Shown in pieces: positions 21,041-32,829 of a DNA stretch of 64,000 nt. The number at the start of each line of letters is the position of its first letter. The stretch's first letter is position 1. The stretch spans positions 1,756,001-1,820,000 of the forward strand of contig JAZBRI010000010.1 in NCBI GenBank assembly GCA_036874045.1, in the 5' to 3' direction. This DNA is from Cymodocea nodosa (Eukaryota > Streptophyta > Magnoliopsida > Alismatales > Cymodoceaceae). The notes under the pieces are model-generated. The model was not told the DNA's origin. It did not search any database and worked only from the letters and a program-made list of their open reading frames with translations. Both the position numbers and the translations under genes were made by a program.

Positions 21041-22985
21041 AACATTAAGGAACGTAGAGACAAATTTAGAGCCAAATCAAATGAGGGTATTTTTGTTGGT
21101 TATTCCATTAGAAGTAAGACATATAGAGTATATAACAAATCAACAGAAACCATTGAGGAAACCCTACATGTGAAATTTCATGAAAATTCTCATTTGGATT
21201 TTAGACATGCTAAAAACTTTGATTCAAAAATTCTCCTAGAAATGGTACCAAATGATGTTGACAAAGAAATTGAGAGATTATCTGATGGAATAAGAAATAT
21301 AAATTTAAATGATGAAGATTTAGAAGAAAATAATGTCATACCTATAGAAAATGTGGAACAACATGGAAATTAACGTTATGCTTCATCTCATCCTATTGAT
21401 CAGATAATAGGCGATCTTAATCAAGGAGTTAGGAGTAGGTCATTAGTAGTCAACATTTGTGGTGCTTATTCATTTGTTTCTTTACTAGAACCTAAGAAAA
21501 TTGAAGATGCCTTAGAAGATGAATTTTGGTATTTAGCTATGCAAGATGAGCTAAATCAATTTATAAGAAATGAGGTATGGGATCTAGTTCCACCACCTGA
21601 AAATCAGTCTATAATTGGAACAAGGTGGGTATTTAGAAACAAAGTAGATCAGGACGGACATATAGTTAAAAATAAAGCTAGGTTAGTTGCTCAAGGTTAC
21701 AAGCAAGAGGAAGGAATTGATTATGATGAAACATTTGCTTCTATTGTTAGACTAGAATCAATACGAATTTTGTTAGCATATGCTTGTTATATGGATTTCA
21801 AATTATATCAAATGGATGTTAAGATTGCTTTTTTAAATGGATATATAAAAGAAGAAGTTTATGTAAAACAACCTCTAAGTTTTGAAGATTCAAAACATCC
21901 TGAGTGTGTTTACAAGCTTAAAAAGGCACTATATGGCCTTAAACAAGCCCCTAGGTCTTGGTATGAGAGATTATCTAAATTTCTTATGGGAAAAGGGTAT
22001 TCTATGGGAAAGGTAGATCACACTCTTTTCATCAAGAAGGTTGAAAAAGATATATTAGTAGTTCAAATCCATGTAGATGACATCATATTTGAAGCAACTA
22101 TTGATAAATTAGTTGAGTCTTTTTCGAAAGACATGACTAATCAATTTGAAATGAGTATGATGGGTGAATTATCATTTTTCCTAGGCTTACAAATTAAGCA
22201 GTTAAATTAGGGTACTTTTATTTCACAAGAAAAATATACTTAAGATTTATTAAAAAGGCTTGGGTTAGACAACACTAAAACAAAGAATACACCAATGAGT
22301 ACTATCACTAAGTTGGATAAAGATAACTTTGGAAAAATTGTAGATATAAAACAATATAGAAGTATGATTAGTTCATTACTTTATTTAATAGCTAGCTGAC
22401 CAGATATTATGTTTAGTGTGTGTACTTGTGCTAGATATCAATGTAATTCTAAAGAATCACACCTACTTGTTGTTAAATGAATTTTTAAATATCTATTAGG
22501 AACCATCAATTTCGGATTGTTTTACTTTAAACACAATTCTTTAAATTTAATAGGTTATAGTGATGCTGATTTCGTAGGATGTATGTTTGAAAGAAAAAGC
22601 ACTAGTGGCACTTATCAATTATTAGGAAATTCTTTAGTATCATGGTTTAGCAAAAAGCAAAATTGTGTAGCATTATCTACAACTAAAGTTGAATATATAG
22701 TTACTGCACTTTGTTGTGCTCAAATCCTGTGGATTAGACAAACTTTAAAAGATTTTAATTTAGCCTATGAACCAACTAAGATTTTCTGTGTCTAAAAATC
22801 CTGTCTTACATTCACAAGCTAAACATATAGAAGTTCATCATCATTTTCTAAGGGATAATGTTATAAAAGGAAAAATAGTATTAAATTTTGTTCCTACCAT
22901 AGAATAATTAGTAGATCTATTTACAAAACCCTTAGATAAGAATACCTTTTCAAAATTACGATTAGAACTTGGTATCTATAGGTTA
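21041..22985 (+). pseudogene. Element A integrase end, reverse transcriptase and RNase H
   Basis: Continuation of A pol after element B. It starts with the integrase C-terminal block 'RRDKFRAKSNEGIFVGYS' and an acidic linker ending at a TAA (21371). RT follows: '[20 protein letters not shown]', '[20 protein letters not shown]', '[20 protein letters not shown]', '[14 protein letters not shown]'. The catalytic YVDD box reads HVDD here. Stops follow at 22208, 22240, 22397 and 22478. RNase H retains 'YSDADFVGCMFERKSTSG' and 'SWFSKKQNCVALSTTKVEYI', the latter with the conserved Glu of AEAEY changed to Lys-Val. It ends near 22985 after 'LVDLFTKPLDKNTFSKLR'. Clearly SIRE/Maximus lineage and inactive. 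Confidence 0.88.
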
Positions 22986-24960
22986 TCAGATGTTTAAATT
23001 GTCTTGTTCATTGCATAACATTTTGGTTTGTTATAAATTAGTTTTAGAATTTAATTTCTTTATTAAAAAAAAACTCAAAATATCTATTTTAGAATTACTG
23101 TTTACTAGTAGTTAAGAATTTATGAAATTCTGATTTTTATTGAAGTCAATTTATTTAAGAAAAAATTCAAAAAAGGTTACTTAAGGAAATTTAATTTGAT
23201 TCAATATGAGTGCCAACTGTATTTTTGTTACTCATGTATACGCCATTATAGAGATTTTAATTAGAAAATACATAGAAAATATGTACCGTTTATTAAAGGA
23301 AAGCTATTAACATACTGTTAGAAAAATTAAGTCTTGCGGTTACCTCTTATTAAATTTACTGTATTGTTTTATTGTTTGTTTGTAATTTCTTGAGTAATTA
23401 AGTCTGTTGGGGGATTTTAAATCCTAGTCACTTGGTTTGTGATGTGTTAACTGAAAACTCATTTTACAAGTAATTCAAATTCTATTTAATATATATATAA
23501 TAAAAAATTTACCTGTTCTCACTTGTCATTAAGTAATTGGTTATCTTTCCCTTAAGCAAGGGATTGTGATCATGTAAAAAGATAATATTGTGGGAGGTAA
23601 TACATAATATATATATAAAAGGCAATGTACTCAAGCTTAATTTATTTTACATGTGTTATAACAATTCTATCATAATATGTGCATATAATCTTTGTTATTA
23701 TCTATCCTTTACATATAATGTAATGCATTTATTTTCTTAAGTTCATGTACTCATTATTGAATTATTTTAAGTTACCTAAAGGTATATCTTTATGAATTTT
23801 CTTTAGCAAACTGAATAAGATATAAGCTAGAAAGTTTAAATTGTTAAATCTACTACTTATCTCTGTATTTAAATTAAAAAAAAAAAAAGAGACTCAAATC
23901 TATTTAGGGCTTCACAACCTAGTTTAAGTACGCTAGATTTTGAACTTAAATGACAAATCTATTTAGGGTTTCGCAACCCAGTTTAAGTATACTAGATTTT
24001 GAACTTAAATGACAAATCTATTTAAGGCTTCGCAACCTAGTTTAAGTACGCCATAGATTCTCTAGACTACATTTATGTAGGGGGAGCAATTTCTCATATA
24101 TAATAACTCAACCATTATGAACTATTATATGCTTTAATCTGCATAATCTCAGGAAATTAACATTATTTAAGTATATTTCTAAACTGTCAATGAATTATAG
24201 GTTTTTTTAATTCTTAAGTATCTGAATTTTTTGTTGTTTTGAAGAGTTATATTGCATGTACCGGACAGTTATGTTTTAAACGATTAAAGAATATTTTATT
24301 ATTTCCTGGTATACACGTGTTGAAACCTTAATGTATACCTTAAATGAATGTTCGGTAAGTTATCTAGTAACTATCCAAAATGCATTTAAGCATCGGATAG
24401 TTAGGTTTATAAGTATCCGAAAATATCTGAACTCCTTAAGTTAGAATTATGCACGTGTTGAATTTAATTGCTTTATTATATCTCATGTTGAAACTCAAAC
24501 AGTTATGCTTAAGTCTTTGACTTTTACGCATATCCATCCGAGAAACTTGAATAGTTAACTTAATATTATTATATTTTTCTGAAAGACTTAAAATCTGATA
24601 ATAACTATTCTAGTTTGTCGTATAGTTATGTACTTTACTACTCATAAAACTCGAATAGTTATCATAAGTCTTCGAGTTTTCTCATCTTTACTTAGCTAGT
24701 AGTTATTTTCATTACATGAATAGTTACACTAAGTATTCTACTTTTGTCGGTTGTAAAACTCGTATAGTTATTGTAAGCATTCGAGTTATTTATTAGTAAC
24801 GGATCTTATATTTATGATTTTAATGATTGAATCCGTTAATAAACTTGAAGAGTTATAAATGTTTTACTGACAACCTTTCGTGTTTCTACCTTGGTAAAAT
24901 CCTAGTTTCACAATCTTTACTTCCACTAAGTTCTATAGTGAACAGCGAAGATTAATTGAC
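22986..24960 (+). other. Spacer between RNase H and third ORF, element A
   Basis: No supported gene. It is collinear with the B spacer (14894-16900). It contains three tandem units of 59-61 bp (23891-24061), then a block from about 24100 to 24460 resembling the gypsy LTR terminus in reverse orientation ('tattatatgctttaat', 'attatttcctggtatacacg', CACGTGTT, 'catcggatagttagg'). Next come 'aactcgaatagttatc'-type palindromes up to the third ORF start. Confidence 0.6.
23891..24061 (+). repeat. 59-61-bp tandem repeat, about 3 copies
   Basis: Units begin at 23891, 23952 and 24011 with 'gacaaatctatttagggc' or a near copy, and contain 'cgcaacccagtttaagta' then 'gattttgaacttaaat'. Element B has about two more diverged units at 15845-15955. 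The position is conserved in the pol-third ORF spacer. Confidence 0.85.
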
Positions 24961-24961
24961 A

Positions 24962-26460
24962 ACGTCAGGATGTGGTAGAATGACAAAAGTGTAGAAAAGA
25001 GAGATGAAACTTCAGAAGATAGAAAATGAGATCGACGACATTCAGTAATTTATTGATGAACAGAAAACTGCCATTTGGAAAATGAACCTTTGAAGTGAAG
25101 GACAAAAAGTTTATCAACTAAAAATGGCAGAGGTTGAGAGCTTAAAACTCTATATTCCATTATTACAACCTAGGCATCATGGTGAAGGACCATCAAAACC
25201 ACAGGTGTCTTTAACAGGAGAAATTAAGAAAACTTTAGAACCTCTTGAACAACTAGAAACACTACAGACATATAGTCGGAAAAAGAAGAAGACATTAGAA
25301 TATTTTGGACTGACTGTAGGTGTATAAGGCATATTGCAGCAAAGAGAAGAATTGTTGAAAAATGGAAAACTATGTTCCATTGCACAAGTTAGACAAGATT
25401 TTATTTCAAGAATCCCAGCAGATATGACAAATATCGAATTACAAGCATACACTCTAAGTTATTGTGTCACATTACTACATAATGTTTCTTTTAATACAAT
25501 GGACAGTTTTTCACATCATGCTGCAAGACAACATTCTTTTCCTATGGAAAGAGAACATGTAGAAAATTTTGATGATATATATATAGATGATATCAATTTT
25601 GATGACATTTTTAATGACATAGACACTAAGTCTATGAATTTTGAAGATATTTCATTTGAAGAGGAATGTACAGATATTCTTCCTCATATTGTATCTCAGA
25701 TAGAGACTACTGATACTAATATGTTCCAAGAAGATCACATAGAGGAAATTCAGCAGTTATTGATACAACAATAACAGATATTTCAGACATTTATACTAGC
25801 TTTGATAAAAATTCCACCAGTTCTAAAAGATTTGAAAATATAGATGCTGCTGATACTATTGAAACAAGTCCTAGATCAGAACATCATGATAAAAAAATAC
25901 CTAATCTTGAATAGAATTTAGATAAAAATACATTGTTATGGTTCAGAAATAGTTCTTGTTATGAAAAATTTCAAACATATAAAACTTTTACAGTTTTATA
26001 TTCAAGATCAATTAAGTTTGAAGGGATGACACATATACAAGAAATGTTGACTTGAATAGCTAGACCATCTTATTATACCAGAACTTGTATGTTGTTTTTA
26101 CTCAAACTTAATAGTGGAAGAAAGTATTCTTGTTTCCAATATACAAGACTATGATATATATTACTTTATCAAGTACTTGGTCTGAAAATAAATGAAGGAG
26201 TTAAGTTATCAAAAAGAAAACAGGTTTATTAGTTGGGATGAGACATTAATGGTTTAGCCAAATATCCAACTGCCAACAATCCAATGAGATTACTAAATGA
26301 TTTAAATGGCCAAGCATGTTTTATTGCAAAAATACTGCATGCTTCACTCTTTCAGAGGTTTGGTCATGTTGCAAAGGTTGACAGATGTTGTCTTTATGCT
26401 ACATATGCATTAATTAATCATATACAAGTGAACTAGTATGATATTTTATTCTTATCTACG
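24962..26460 (+). pseudogene. Third ORF remnant of element A, with internal deletions
   Basis: Homologous to the third ORF of element B. The start codon is lost (ACG at the place of B's ATG 16902). About 300 bp of the N-terminal part are missing after 'gacattcag' near 25045. Open blocks at 25124-25327 and 25334-25774 match B at 'HHGEGPSKPQVSLTGEIKK' and 'YCVTLLHNVSFNTMDSFSHH'. A 273-bp in-frame segment coding the hydrophobic stretch in B and C is absent, with GAGACT at the deletion point. Another deletion removes part of the transposon-protein-like region near 26050. The Gln-rich tail is missing. Function unknown, clearly dead. Confidence 0.75.
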
Positions 26461-26600
26461 ACAGTTATGCATGTTTAAAAATGTCTTTTTGAACGATATA
26501 TACTTAGCAAGTTTATCTTCCTTACATTTTATTTACTTTTTTATAATGCCAAAAAGGGGGAAAAGATAGATTATTTGACTTATTAGGTTTTGACATCATC

Positions 26601-27760
26601 AAAAAGAGGGAGATTGTTAGGAATTTTGTTTTGATGATAAATGCTTTATTAAAGTTTATAAATAAGTCTAAATAATATTTTCTAAGTATAATAGTCACGT
26701 AATTAAATGTTGAAAAGTTTTCGGATAGTTAACTTTCAAATAGTTACAATTTTCGGATAGTTAATGTTTCGATTTAGTCGAAGAGTTATATTAAAAACTC
26801 ATATAGTTAAGTTATCTACACGTGTACTTTTAATGTTTTAAGTTGTCACGTGTTTTTCATGTGCGCTTGGTAATGAAAATTGAAGAGTTACATAATTGTT
26901 CGAGTTTTTATATGCATAGATAGATAACTGTTCGAGTTTTATAAAATGACTAATGACTAGATAAGTTTTCTATGTTCAGTCATGTGTTTTGCAGGTGCAA
27001 AAACTCAAAGAGTTATAGATAAGTGTTCGAGTTTTTACAGGACTTAAAGGATAAGTGTTCAACTAAAACGAAGACTTAGAAGATATTCTACAAAACTCCA
27101 AGAAGATAAAGTTTCGGTGAATCTATGAGTGGAGATCGTGGAAATTCAAAATGATAGTGGAGATCGTGGAAATTCAAAAAGATAGTGGAAATCATAGATT
27201 ATGGATTAAGTGGATGAACATGCTGAACGTGAAGATATAGTTCAACTACTAATAGAGAGTACAAGATACATTACAATGAGATCTAAATCTCAAAAACCAA
27301 GTCTAAATATTCAATCCAGATCCCAAACTGAAAAATCAAGTCTGAATATTCATATCTAGAAAAATTCTCTAACATCAAAAGAAATTCAAAATTCCAAGTA
27401 ATTTCAGAAAAGAAGTTGCAAATGCAAGAAGTCTTGAAATTCGACAACTGGAGAAGAAGAGATATAGAAGCTGAGCAAAAAGAAGGAAATGAGCTACGTG
27501 CATAAAGATCAGGTTTTATACAATTCAAAATTAGTTTTGAATAATGACTTCATTTTCTATTTGAATTTTATATCAAACATTACTGTATCAAAACTATCAA
27601 GAAGGAAATTGAGTTGAAAAGATATTGTAAATTCTATCTTTAAAGTTTATAAAGAATAGAATTTTATTTACGAGTGTTTTGTGCTCTTGTTTTATCTGTT
27701 GGTAATTTTAATTACTAAATACACAATTCACTCCCCCTCTTGTGATACAACGATCCTACA
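26601..27760 (+). repeat. Purine tract and 3' LTR of element A
   Basis: A purine-rich primer 'aaaaagagggagat' (26601-26614) is followed by an LTR from TGTTAGGAATTTTG (26615) to GATCCTACA (27760), 1146 bp. The next five bases are ACTCT. The matching left target site cannot be seen because the A 5' LTR is truncated by G1. It contains CACGTG near 26818 and 26847, and repeated 'gttcgagttttta' blocks. Confidence 0.88.
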
Positions 27761-28151
27761 ACTCTACGCCAAAATCTCTGATTGAAGAATAACTCATTGG
27801 TTTACTAAAGTTTCTACTAGAAAACTTCTAAGAGGTGTTGGTTAAGACTACAACTAGAAAGCCCAAATGTGGTTGGTTCTTGCTTCTACCTTAAAGCAAG
27901 TATTGTAAGTGATTGACTTAGTAAAGCTCAAGCTAAGCCTTGAGAGTGGACTAACCGTTAGTAGTGAACCACCTAAAAAATTCACCTATGTGCTTTCATT
28001 ACCTATTTTAGTCTCTTTTGCATTGATTGTTTAGAATCATTAAATTTACATTGCATATATATTCTTAAGTAAATAATTAAGTCAAATATTATTAAAAATA
28101 ATACACTTACCATTCACCCCCTCTTTGGTAAGTTCATATAATCTTAACAAT

Positions 28152-28163
28152 TGGTATCAGAGT
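28152..28163 (+). other. Primer binding site, tRNA-Met (element E)
   Basis: TGGTATCAGAGT lies two bases after the LTR end at 28149. The same site occurs in element F, on the minus strand, as TGGTATTAGAGT (37271-37282). Confidence 0.85.
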
Positions 28164-28184
28164 AAGGTTAATCATTTGAGATTT

Positions 28185-29255
28185 ATGACTCAATTTGTAG
28201 AGGGATAGAATATCTATAGACCTCCCTTATTCAATGGATCCAATTATAATTATTGGAAGAATAGAATTAAGTGTTTCTTTAGGAGTTTTGATGTAAAACT
28301 CTAGAAGATGGTTGTTCATGGAACATCCCTTCCTACTAGTCATGAAATGGACAAAACTAAGGAGGATGAGAAACTCATCCAAATGGATGCTCATGAGTTG
28401 AATGCAATATATTGTGCACTATCTACAAAACAATATAATAAAGTTTCTACATGTAAGTCTACTCATGAGGTTTGGAAAATCCTTCAAGTTACAAATGAAT
28501 GTACCATCCAAGTGAAGGACACAAAAATAAGTATTCTGTTGAGAAATTTTGAATTATTCAAGATGAATGAAAATGAATCTATCATAGAAATGTTTTCTAG
28601 ATATACTAAAATTATTAGCAGACTAAGAGACTTGGGAAAGAAATTTTCTATGTGTGAACATGTACAAAAAATCTTGAGAAGTTTGACTGGTGAGTGGAAA
28701 CAAAAATCTACTTCCATTCAAGACTTTAAAGACCTCAACAACTATTTTGTGGAAAAATTATTGGGCAATTTGTTAGCCCATGATGTTCAAATGAAAGATT
28801 AGAAGGAATAGAAAGGAGCTATTGAAAACAAAGCTAAGAAGCAGAAGGGAATTGCCTTTCCTTCAACTAAGGAGATCCAAAGCTCGAATGATGATGAAAT
28901 TCTATTGTTGGCAAGAAATTTTAGAAAATTTATGAAGAAAAATAGCAAGGCCAATACCTCAAAGTGCATGATCCCTACATGCTTCAAATGCAAAAGGCAA
29001 GGACATATACAAGCCTTTTGTCCCTTGCAATCAGAAGAAGATCAACAAGATAAAAGGAAGAGGTGGAAGAGTAAGAAGAAAATAATACTAAAAGCTACTT
29101 GAGATGATAGTAGTTCTTTAACCAGCTCTTTAAACTTTGAAGATGATGTAGTAGCAAACATGTGCTTTACAACACAAGAGATTTATTCCACATCCCCGCA
29201 TTGTTTAGATTCAGAAAATGAAAATGTAGATATGTTACTTTTAATAGTATATGGT
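28185..29255 (+). pseudogene. Copia Gag (UBN2 type) with intact zinc knuckle, element E
   Basis: ATG 28185 reads 'MTQFVEG', a stop, then 'RPPLFNGSNYNYWKNRIKCF', the conserved copia Gag entry. A second stop follows 'FDVKL'. The open block 28308-28802 has 'DAHELNAIYCALSTKQYNKV', 'EVWKILQVTNECTIQVKDTK' and 'LRNFELFKMNENESIIEMFS', all usual UBN2 Gag blocks. The block 28905-29102 carries a complete CX2CX4HX4C knuckle, 'CFKCKRQGHIQAFC'. Stops at 28799-28801, 28808 and 29101 break it. It would form capsids and bind RNA. Interrupted at 29255 by a gypsy LTR. Confidence 0.85.
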
Positions 29256-30966
29256 TGTTTAGAATGAAATTGTGTATAATATTAGTGGTTAATGAATGAT
29301 TAATTACATAATATTTAACTTATCGTATAAGAATTAAGCCATTATATCATAATTATATGAGTACATGCCTTAATTAAAGAATATGCATAATTTCAAGGAA
29401 TTAGTGGTTAATTAAGTATAATTGATAAATGAATTAGAAATTACTTCTTTTACATGTTAAGTGTTAAATGTTATATGAATATGTATTTGTTTTATTGAAA
29501 CTATAGAATTGAATGAGTTTGTTGAGTTAAGCTTAACTTAACGAGGTTGATCCATTGAATTACAATTAAGTTAATGGAGTAAGTCCATTGAGATACACTA
29601 ACTCCATAGACTAGTTATTTTTTAATATTCGATTGTGAGCAGTTGTAGGAAATTTGAAGGAAACCACATTGCATGAATCACGCTATGATCTAAATCATAG
29701 AATGAAGAAGTAATCACCATTGTTGATGTGAAGGAAGGAAATCTAACCAGTGATTTTGGTGGAAGCAATTATTATTGAAAGAAATATAAAAGGAAAATAA
29801 AAAGAACGAAGAAGGGGGGAGGAGAACTACGCTCATTACAGAAAGTATCGAGCGTTCTTTAAGCTTCCACCAATACCACCAATACCACCATTACCACCAT
29901 CCATTGGAGGTTTGTGAGGATACTTTTTAGATGTCAGGTTAATTTTGAGCCAAACACAATGACTAACAACTACTATAAGGAATGATCACGTCACAAGAAG
30001 AAAGGACATTTTCACCAAACATCAAATCATCTCGTAGGAGATGGTAAAACTTCTAGCCTTGGTGTTAGGTTGATGCTGCTATGCTAAAGAGGAGATCAAC
30101 TTACAAAAGCCTAAGCTCGCAATCTAGTAGGGAGAGGAGCGCTTGATAGTAAGTGGTTAAATTTTTAGTGGTGTAATTGTGTTGCATGTAGTAATAGAAG
30201 TTTCTTACCATCAATAGAGAATTTTAACCTTCATCACTCACTCATCTAAAGGAACAAAAACAAAATCAAAAACAAAATAAAACTCATTATCTATTTTTAT
30301 GTTTATTAAATCTATGTTGTATCATTTGTGTTTGTATTGTTAGTATTGTTGAATGTTTTGTGTTTATTTTATTTCAGTTATAGAAAATCATATTACTGAT
30401 TATTTAAAGCAGGTAATATAAATCTCTAAATCCTTGATTGAAAAATCTACTATTCAAATGTATTGAATGCTAGAATTGATCAATGATGAATGTAATATGA
30501 ATTAACATTTGAAAGCTTAATTGATGTTGTTTGTAATGTATAAAATCACCCAATGGATGACCATATTCTTCTACAAGCAACAATAGTAATTGGAAGTTAC
30601 CAGAGAACTAGTTGAGTTAACCATAACTCCAAGAGGAAAGTTCGTTAAGTTAAGCATAACTCCATGAATTAAGTCCGTTGAGTTAAGCATAACTTCATAA
30701 ACTAAGTTCCTTGAGTTAATCGTAAATCAATAGAATGAGCATATTGTGAATATACCCTATAACTTGGCTATGAAAATTTAAAAAGTCAAATTGATTTCGA
30801 TAGTTCCCTATGGGTTCAACTTGTATTTGCACAATTATACAATAGACGTTGTGCACTTGCAATAAATTTAACGAACTAGTTATTGAAATTAGAAATAGTT
30901 TGTGAAAATTTACATGTTACTTATAAAAAATACACTTAAGCAAACAAGACAAGGTTTTTCTAGTGT
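29256..30966 (+). repeat. Gypsy LTR, plus orientation (left arm of inverted gypsy remnant G2)
   Basis: It starts TGTTTAGAATG at 29256, inside element E gag, and runs through 'aggagatcaacttacaa' and 'cacccaatggatgaccat' to about 30966 ('caaacaagacaagg'). This is the same order as the solo LTR at 6460-8481, though about 300 bp shorter. It is followed by gypsy gag in the same orientation. Confidence 0.8.
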
Positions 30967-31039
30967 CGTTGGGGAATTGAAAATCTAAAATCGTAGTACT
31001 AATTTGTTTTCATAGTAGTAAGAGTGTTGTATGATTTTA

Positions 31040-31727
31040 TCATTGAGAATATGACATATGCTTATGTTCAAAGATTTCTAAAACCTATAGTTAGCATATG
31101 TAAATTTTGTAATTTAGAAGGACATGACATTACTAATTGTTTAAAGTTGAGATGATAGTAGTTGACTAGATTAAATGAGCAATAGATGAATTATATCTAA
31201 TATAGGACTGAGTATGAAACACATATAGTTTACTAAAATAACAATCACTTCAAAACGAGTAATATGTCCAAAAAAAGGGAATTTGAGATTAATATAATAG
31301 ACTTGAATGAAGTTTAAAACAAAACCTAGACAAACTAGAAGAATACATGTATTATCATCAAGAAATTAACCAAGTAAATTATTAGGAAAATTATTCAGAA
31401 CTTAAAATAGATATTGTTTATGAAACTGAGAAAACTATAATGAAAATTGATCAAAAACTAAATATAATAAGATTAGATGATTTAGAAAGAAAGCTAAATG
31501 CACTTGATAAATGGACAATGAAATTACAAGTCATGCAAGATCAACAAGATAATATAAATGAACAGTTAGAAATCGAAAATGTGCATCAAGTAAAAAATAT
31601 GAAAATAAATGAAATTACAAATGAAATAGGAATTGAGAAAATTAATTCACCTGAAGAAATGCAAGAAAACCATGAAATTTTTGAGAATGTAGAAAATGCA
31701 TATGTAATATTGAGATCTAGAACTTAG
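31040..31727 (+). pseudogene. Gypsy Gag remnant, plus orientation (G2 left arm)
   Basis: From about 31045 it reads 'MTYAYVQRFLKPIVSICKFC' and a complete knuckle 'CKFCNLEGHDITNC', then a stop. After further stops an open block (31440-31727) reads 'LDDLERKLNALDKWTMKLQV' and ends in 'VILRSRT', the equivalent of 'VTLRSGT' in G1. It is the same gene as G1 3376-3807 plus 1228-1575. The left arm of an inverted repeat ends right after it. Confidence 0.75.
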
Positions 31728-31734
31728 AATTTCT

Positions 31735-32790
31735 CGAATTTTCTCTTGTTTTTCGGGAAATGTTTGTTTTAATTTTTTAAGATAGGGTGCTAATGATTGT
31801 GATTTAAATTATTCTTTTTATTATTCCAAATTAATTTCATGTTCTCTCTTATCCATATCTTTTTCTTGTCTATTTACAATTCCACTTTCAGATTCAGATT
31901 TTTCTTCATTAATTTCTGTCTTCAGATATTATATGTTCATTTTCATTTTAAAGATTGTTCTTACTTAGATGTAACTCATTTTCTTTTTGAATTCTAAGTA
32001 GCACTTAAGTTCCAAATCTAAATGTTATATATACATTTTCCACATTTTTAGAAATTTCATGATTTTCTTATATTTCTAGTTCTTTCTTAAGATTTTTATC
32101 TATGATGGTTTCCATATATTTTTTAGTTAGATTACATTTCTCAATTCCTATTTCATCTGTAATTTCATTTATTTTCATGTTTTGTACTTGATGCACATTT
32201 TCAAAATTTGAATGTTCACTTATATTATATTGTTGATCTTGTATGACTTGTAATTTCATTGTAAATTCATCAAGTACATGAAGTTTTTTTTCAAATCATC
32301 TAATCTCATTACATTCAGTTTTTAATCAATTTTCATTATACTTTTCTCAGTTTCATAAACAATATTTATCTTAGGTTTTGGATAGTTTTCCTAATAGTTT
32401 AATTGGTTGACTTCTTGATTATAATACATGTATTCTTCCAATATGTTAAGATTTTATTCTAAACTTCGTTTAAAGATGTAATACCTATCCCAAATTTTCC
32501 TTTCTCTCAACATATTACTTATCTTGAAATGACTATTGGTTGGGTAAATTATAGGTGTTTTATACTCAGCTTTATTGTATTGGATATAATTCATCTATTA
32601 CTCATTTGATCTAGTCATCTACAATCGTCTCAACTTTAAACAGTCAGCAATGTTATATCCTTCTAAATTGCAAAATTCACATATTCTAACTACAAATTTC
32701 AAAAATCTTTGAGCGTAAGCATATGTCATATTCTCAATGATAAATTCACACAATACTCCTTATGCTATAAAAATAAAATAGTACTATGAT
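31735..32790 (-). pseudogene. Gypsy Gag remnant, minus orientation (G2 right arm)
   Basis: Read on the minus strand it repeats the left-arm gag: 'MTYAYAQRF' near 32730, 'LDEFTMKLQVIQDQQYNISE' near 32240, and 'DEIGIEKC' near 32140. It extends about 280 bp further, to the segment reading 'LAPYLKKLKQTFP' near 31760. It differs from the left arm at roughly one base in ten in the part I compared, so the arms are old or came from two separate copies. Many stops. Confidence 0.7.
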
Positions 32791-32829
32791 TTTCAGACTT
32801 TCATTCACTAGTAATGGTGCTAGAAAAAA

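Larger units (their letters stand above)
6083..27760 (+). mobile_element. Ty1/copia element A (SIRE/Maximus-like), with nested insertions
   Basis: A plus-strand element: remnant of the 5' LTR (6083-6168), decayed tRNA-Met primer site, gag, protease, integrase, RT, RNase H, spacer, third ORF remnant, purine tract and 3' LTR (26615-27760). Gag is split by a gypsy solo LTR (6460-8481), and pol by element B (11472-21040). Removing both insertions restores continuous reading across each break. RT and RNase H blocks (for example [35 protein letters not shown]) are typical of the SIRE/Maximus lineage, as is an extra ORF after pol. Many stops and frameshifts make it defective. The 5' LTR is mostly missing because G1 inserted there. 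Confidence 0.85.
27766..29255 (+). mobile_element. Second copia family, element E: LTR end, primer site and gag
   Basis: An LTR 3' end (27766-28149, ending 'atcttaaca'), a tRNA-Met primer site (28152-28163) and gag from ATG 28185. Its sequence is close to element F on the minus strand (37037-38728), so E and F form one family distinct from A/B. The 5' side was displaced by insertion of element A. Gag is cut at 29255 by a gypsy LTR (TGTTTAGAATG at 29256). Confidence 0.8.
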
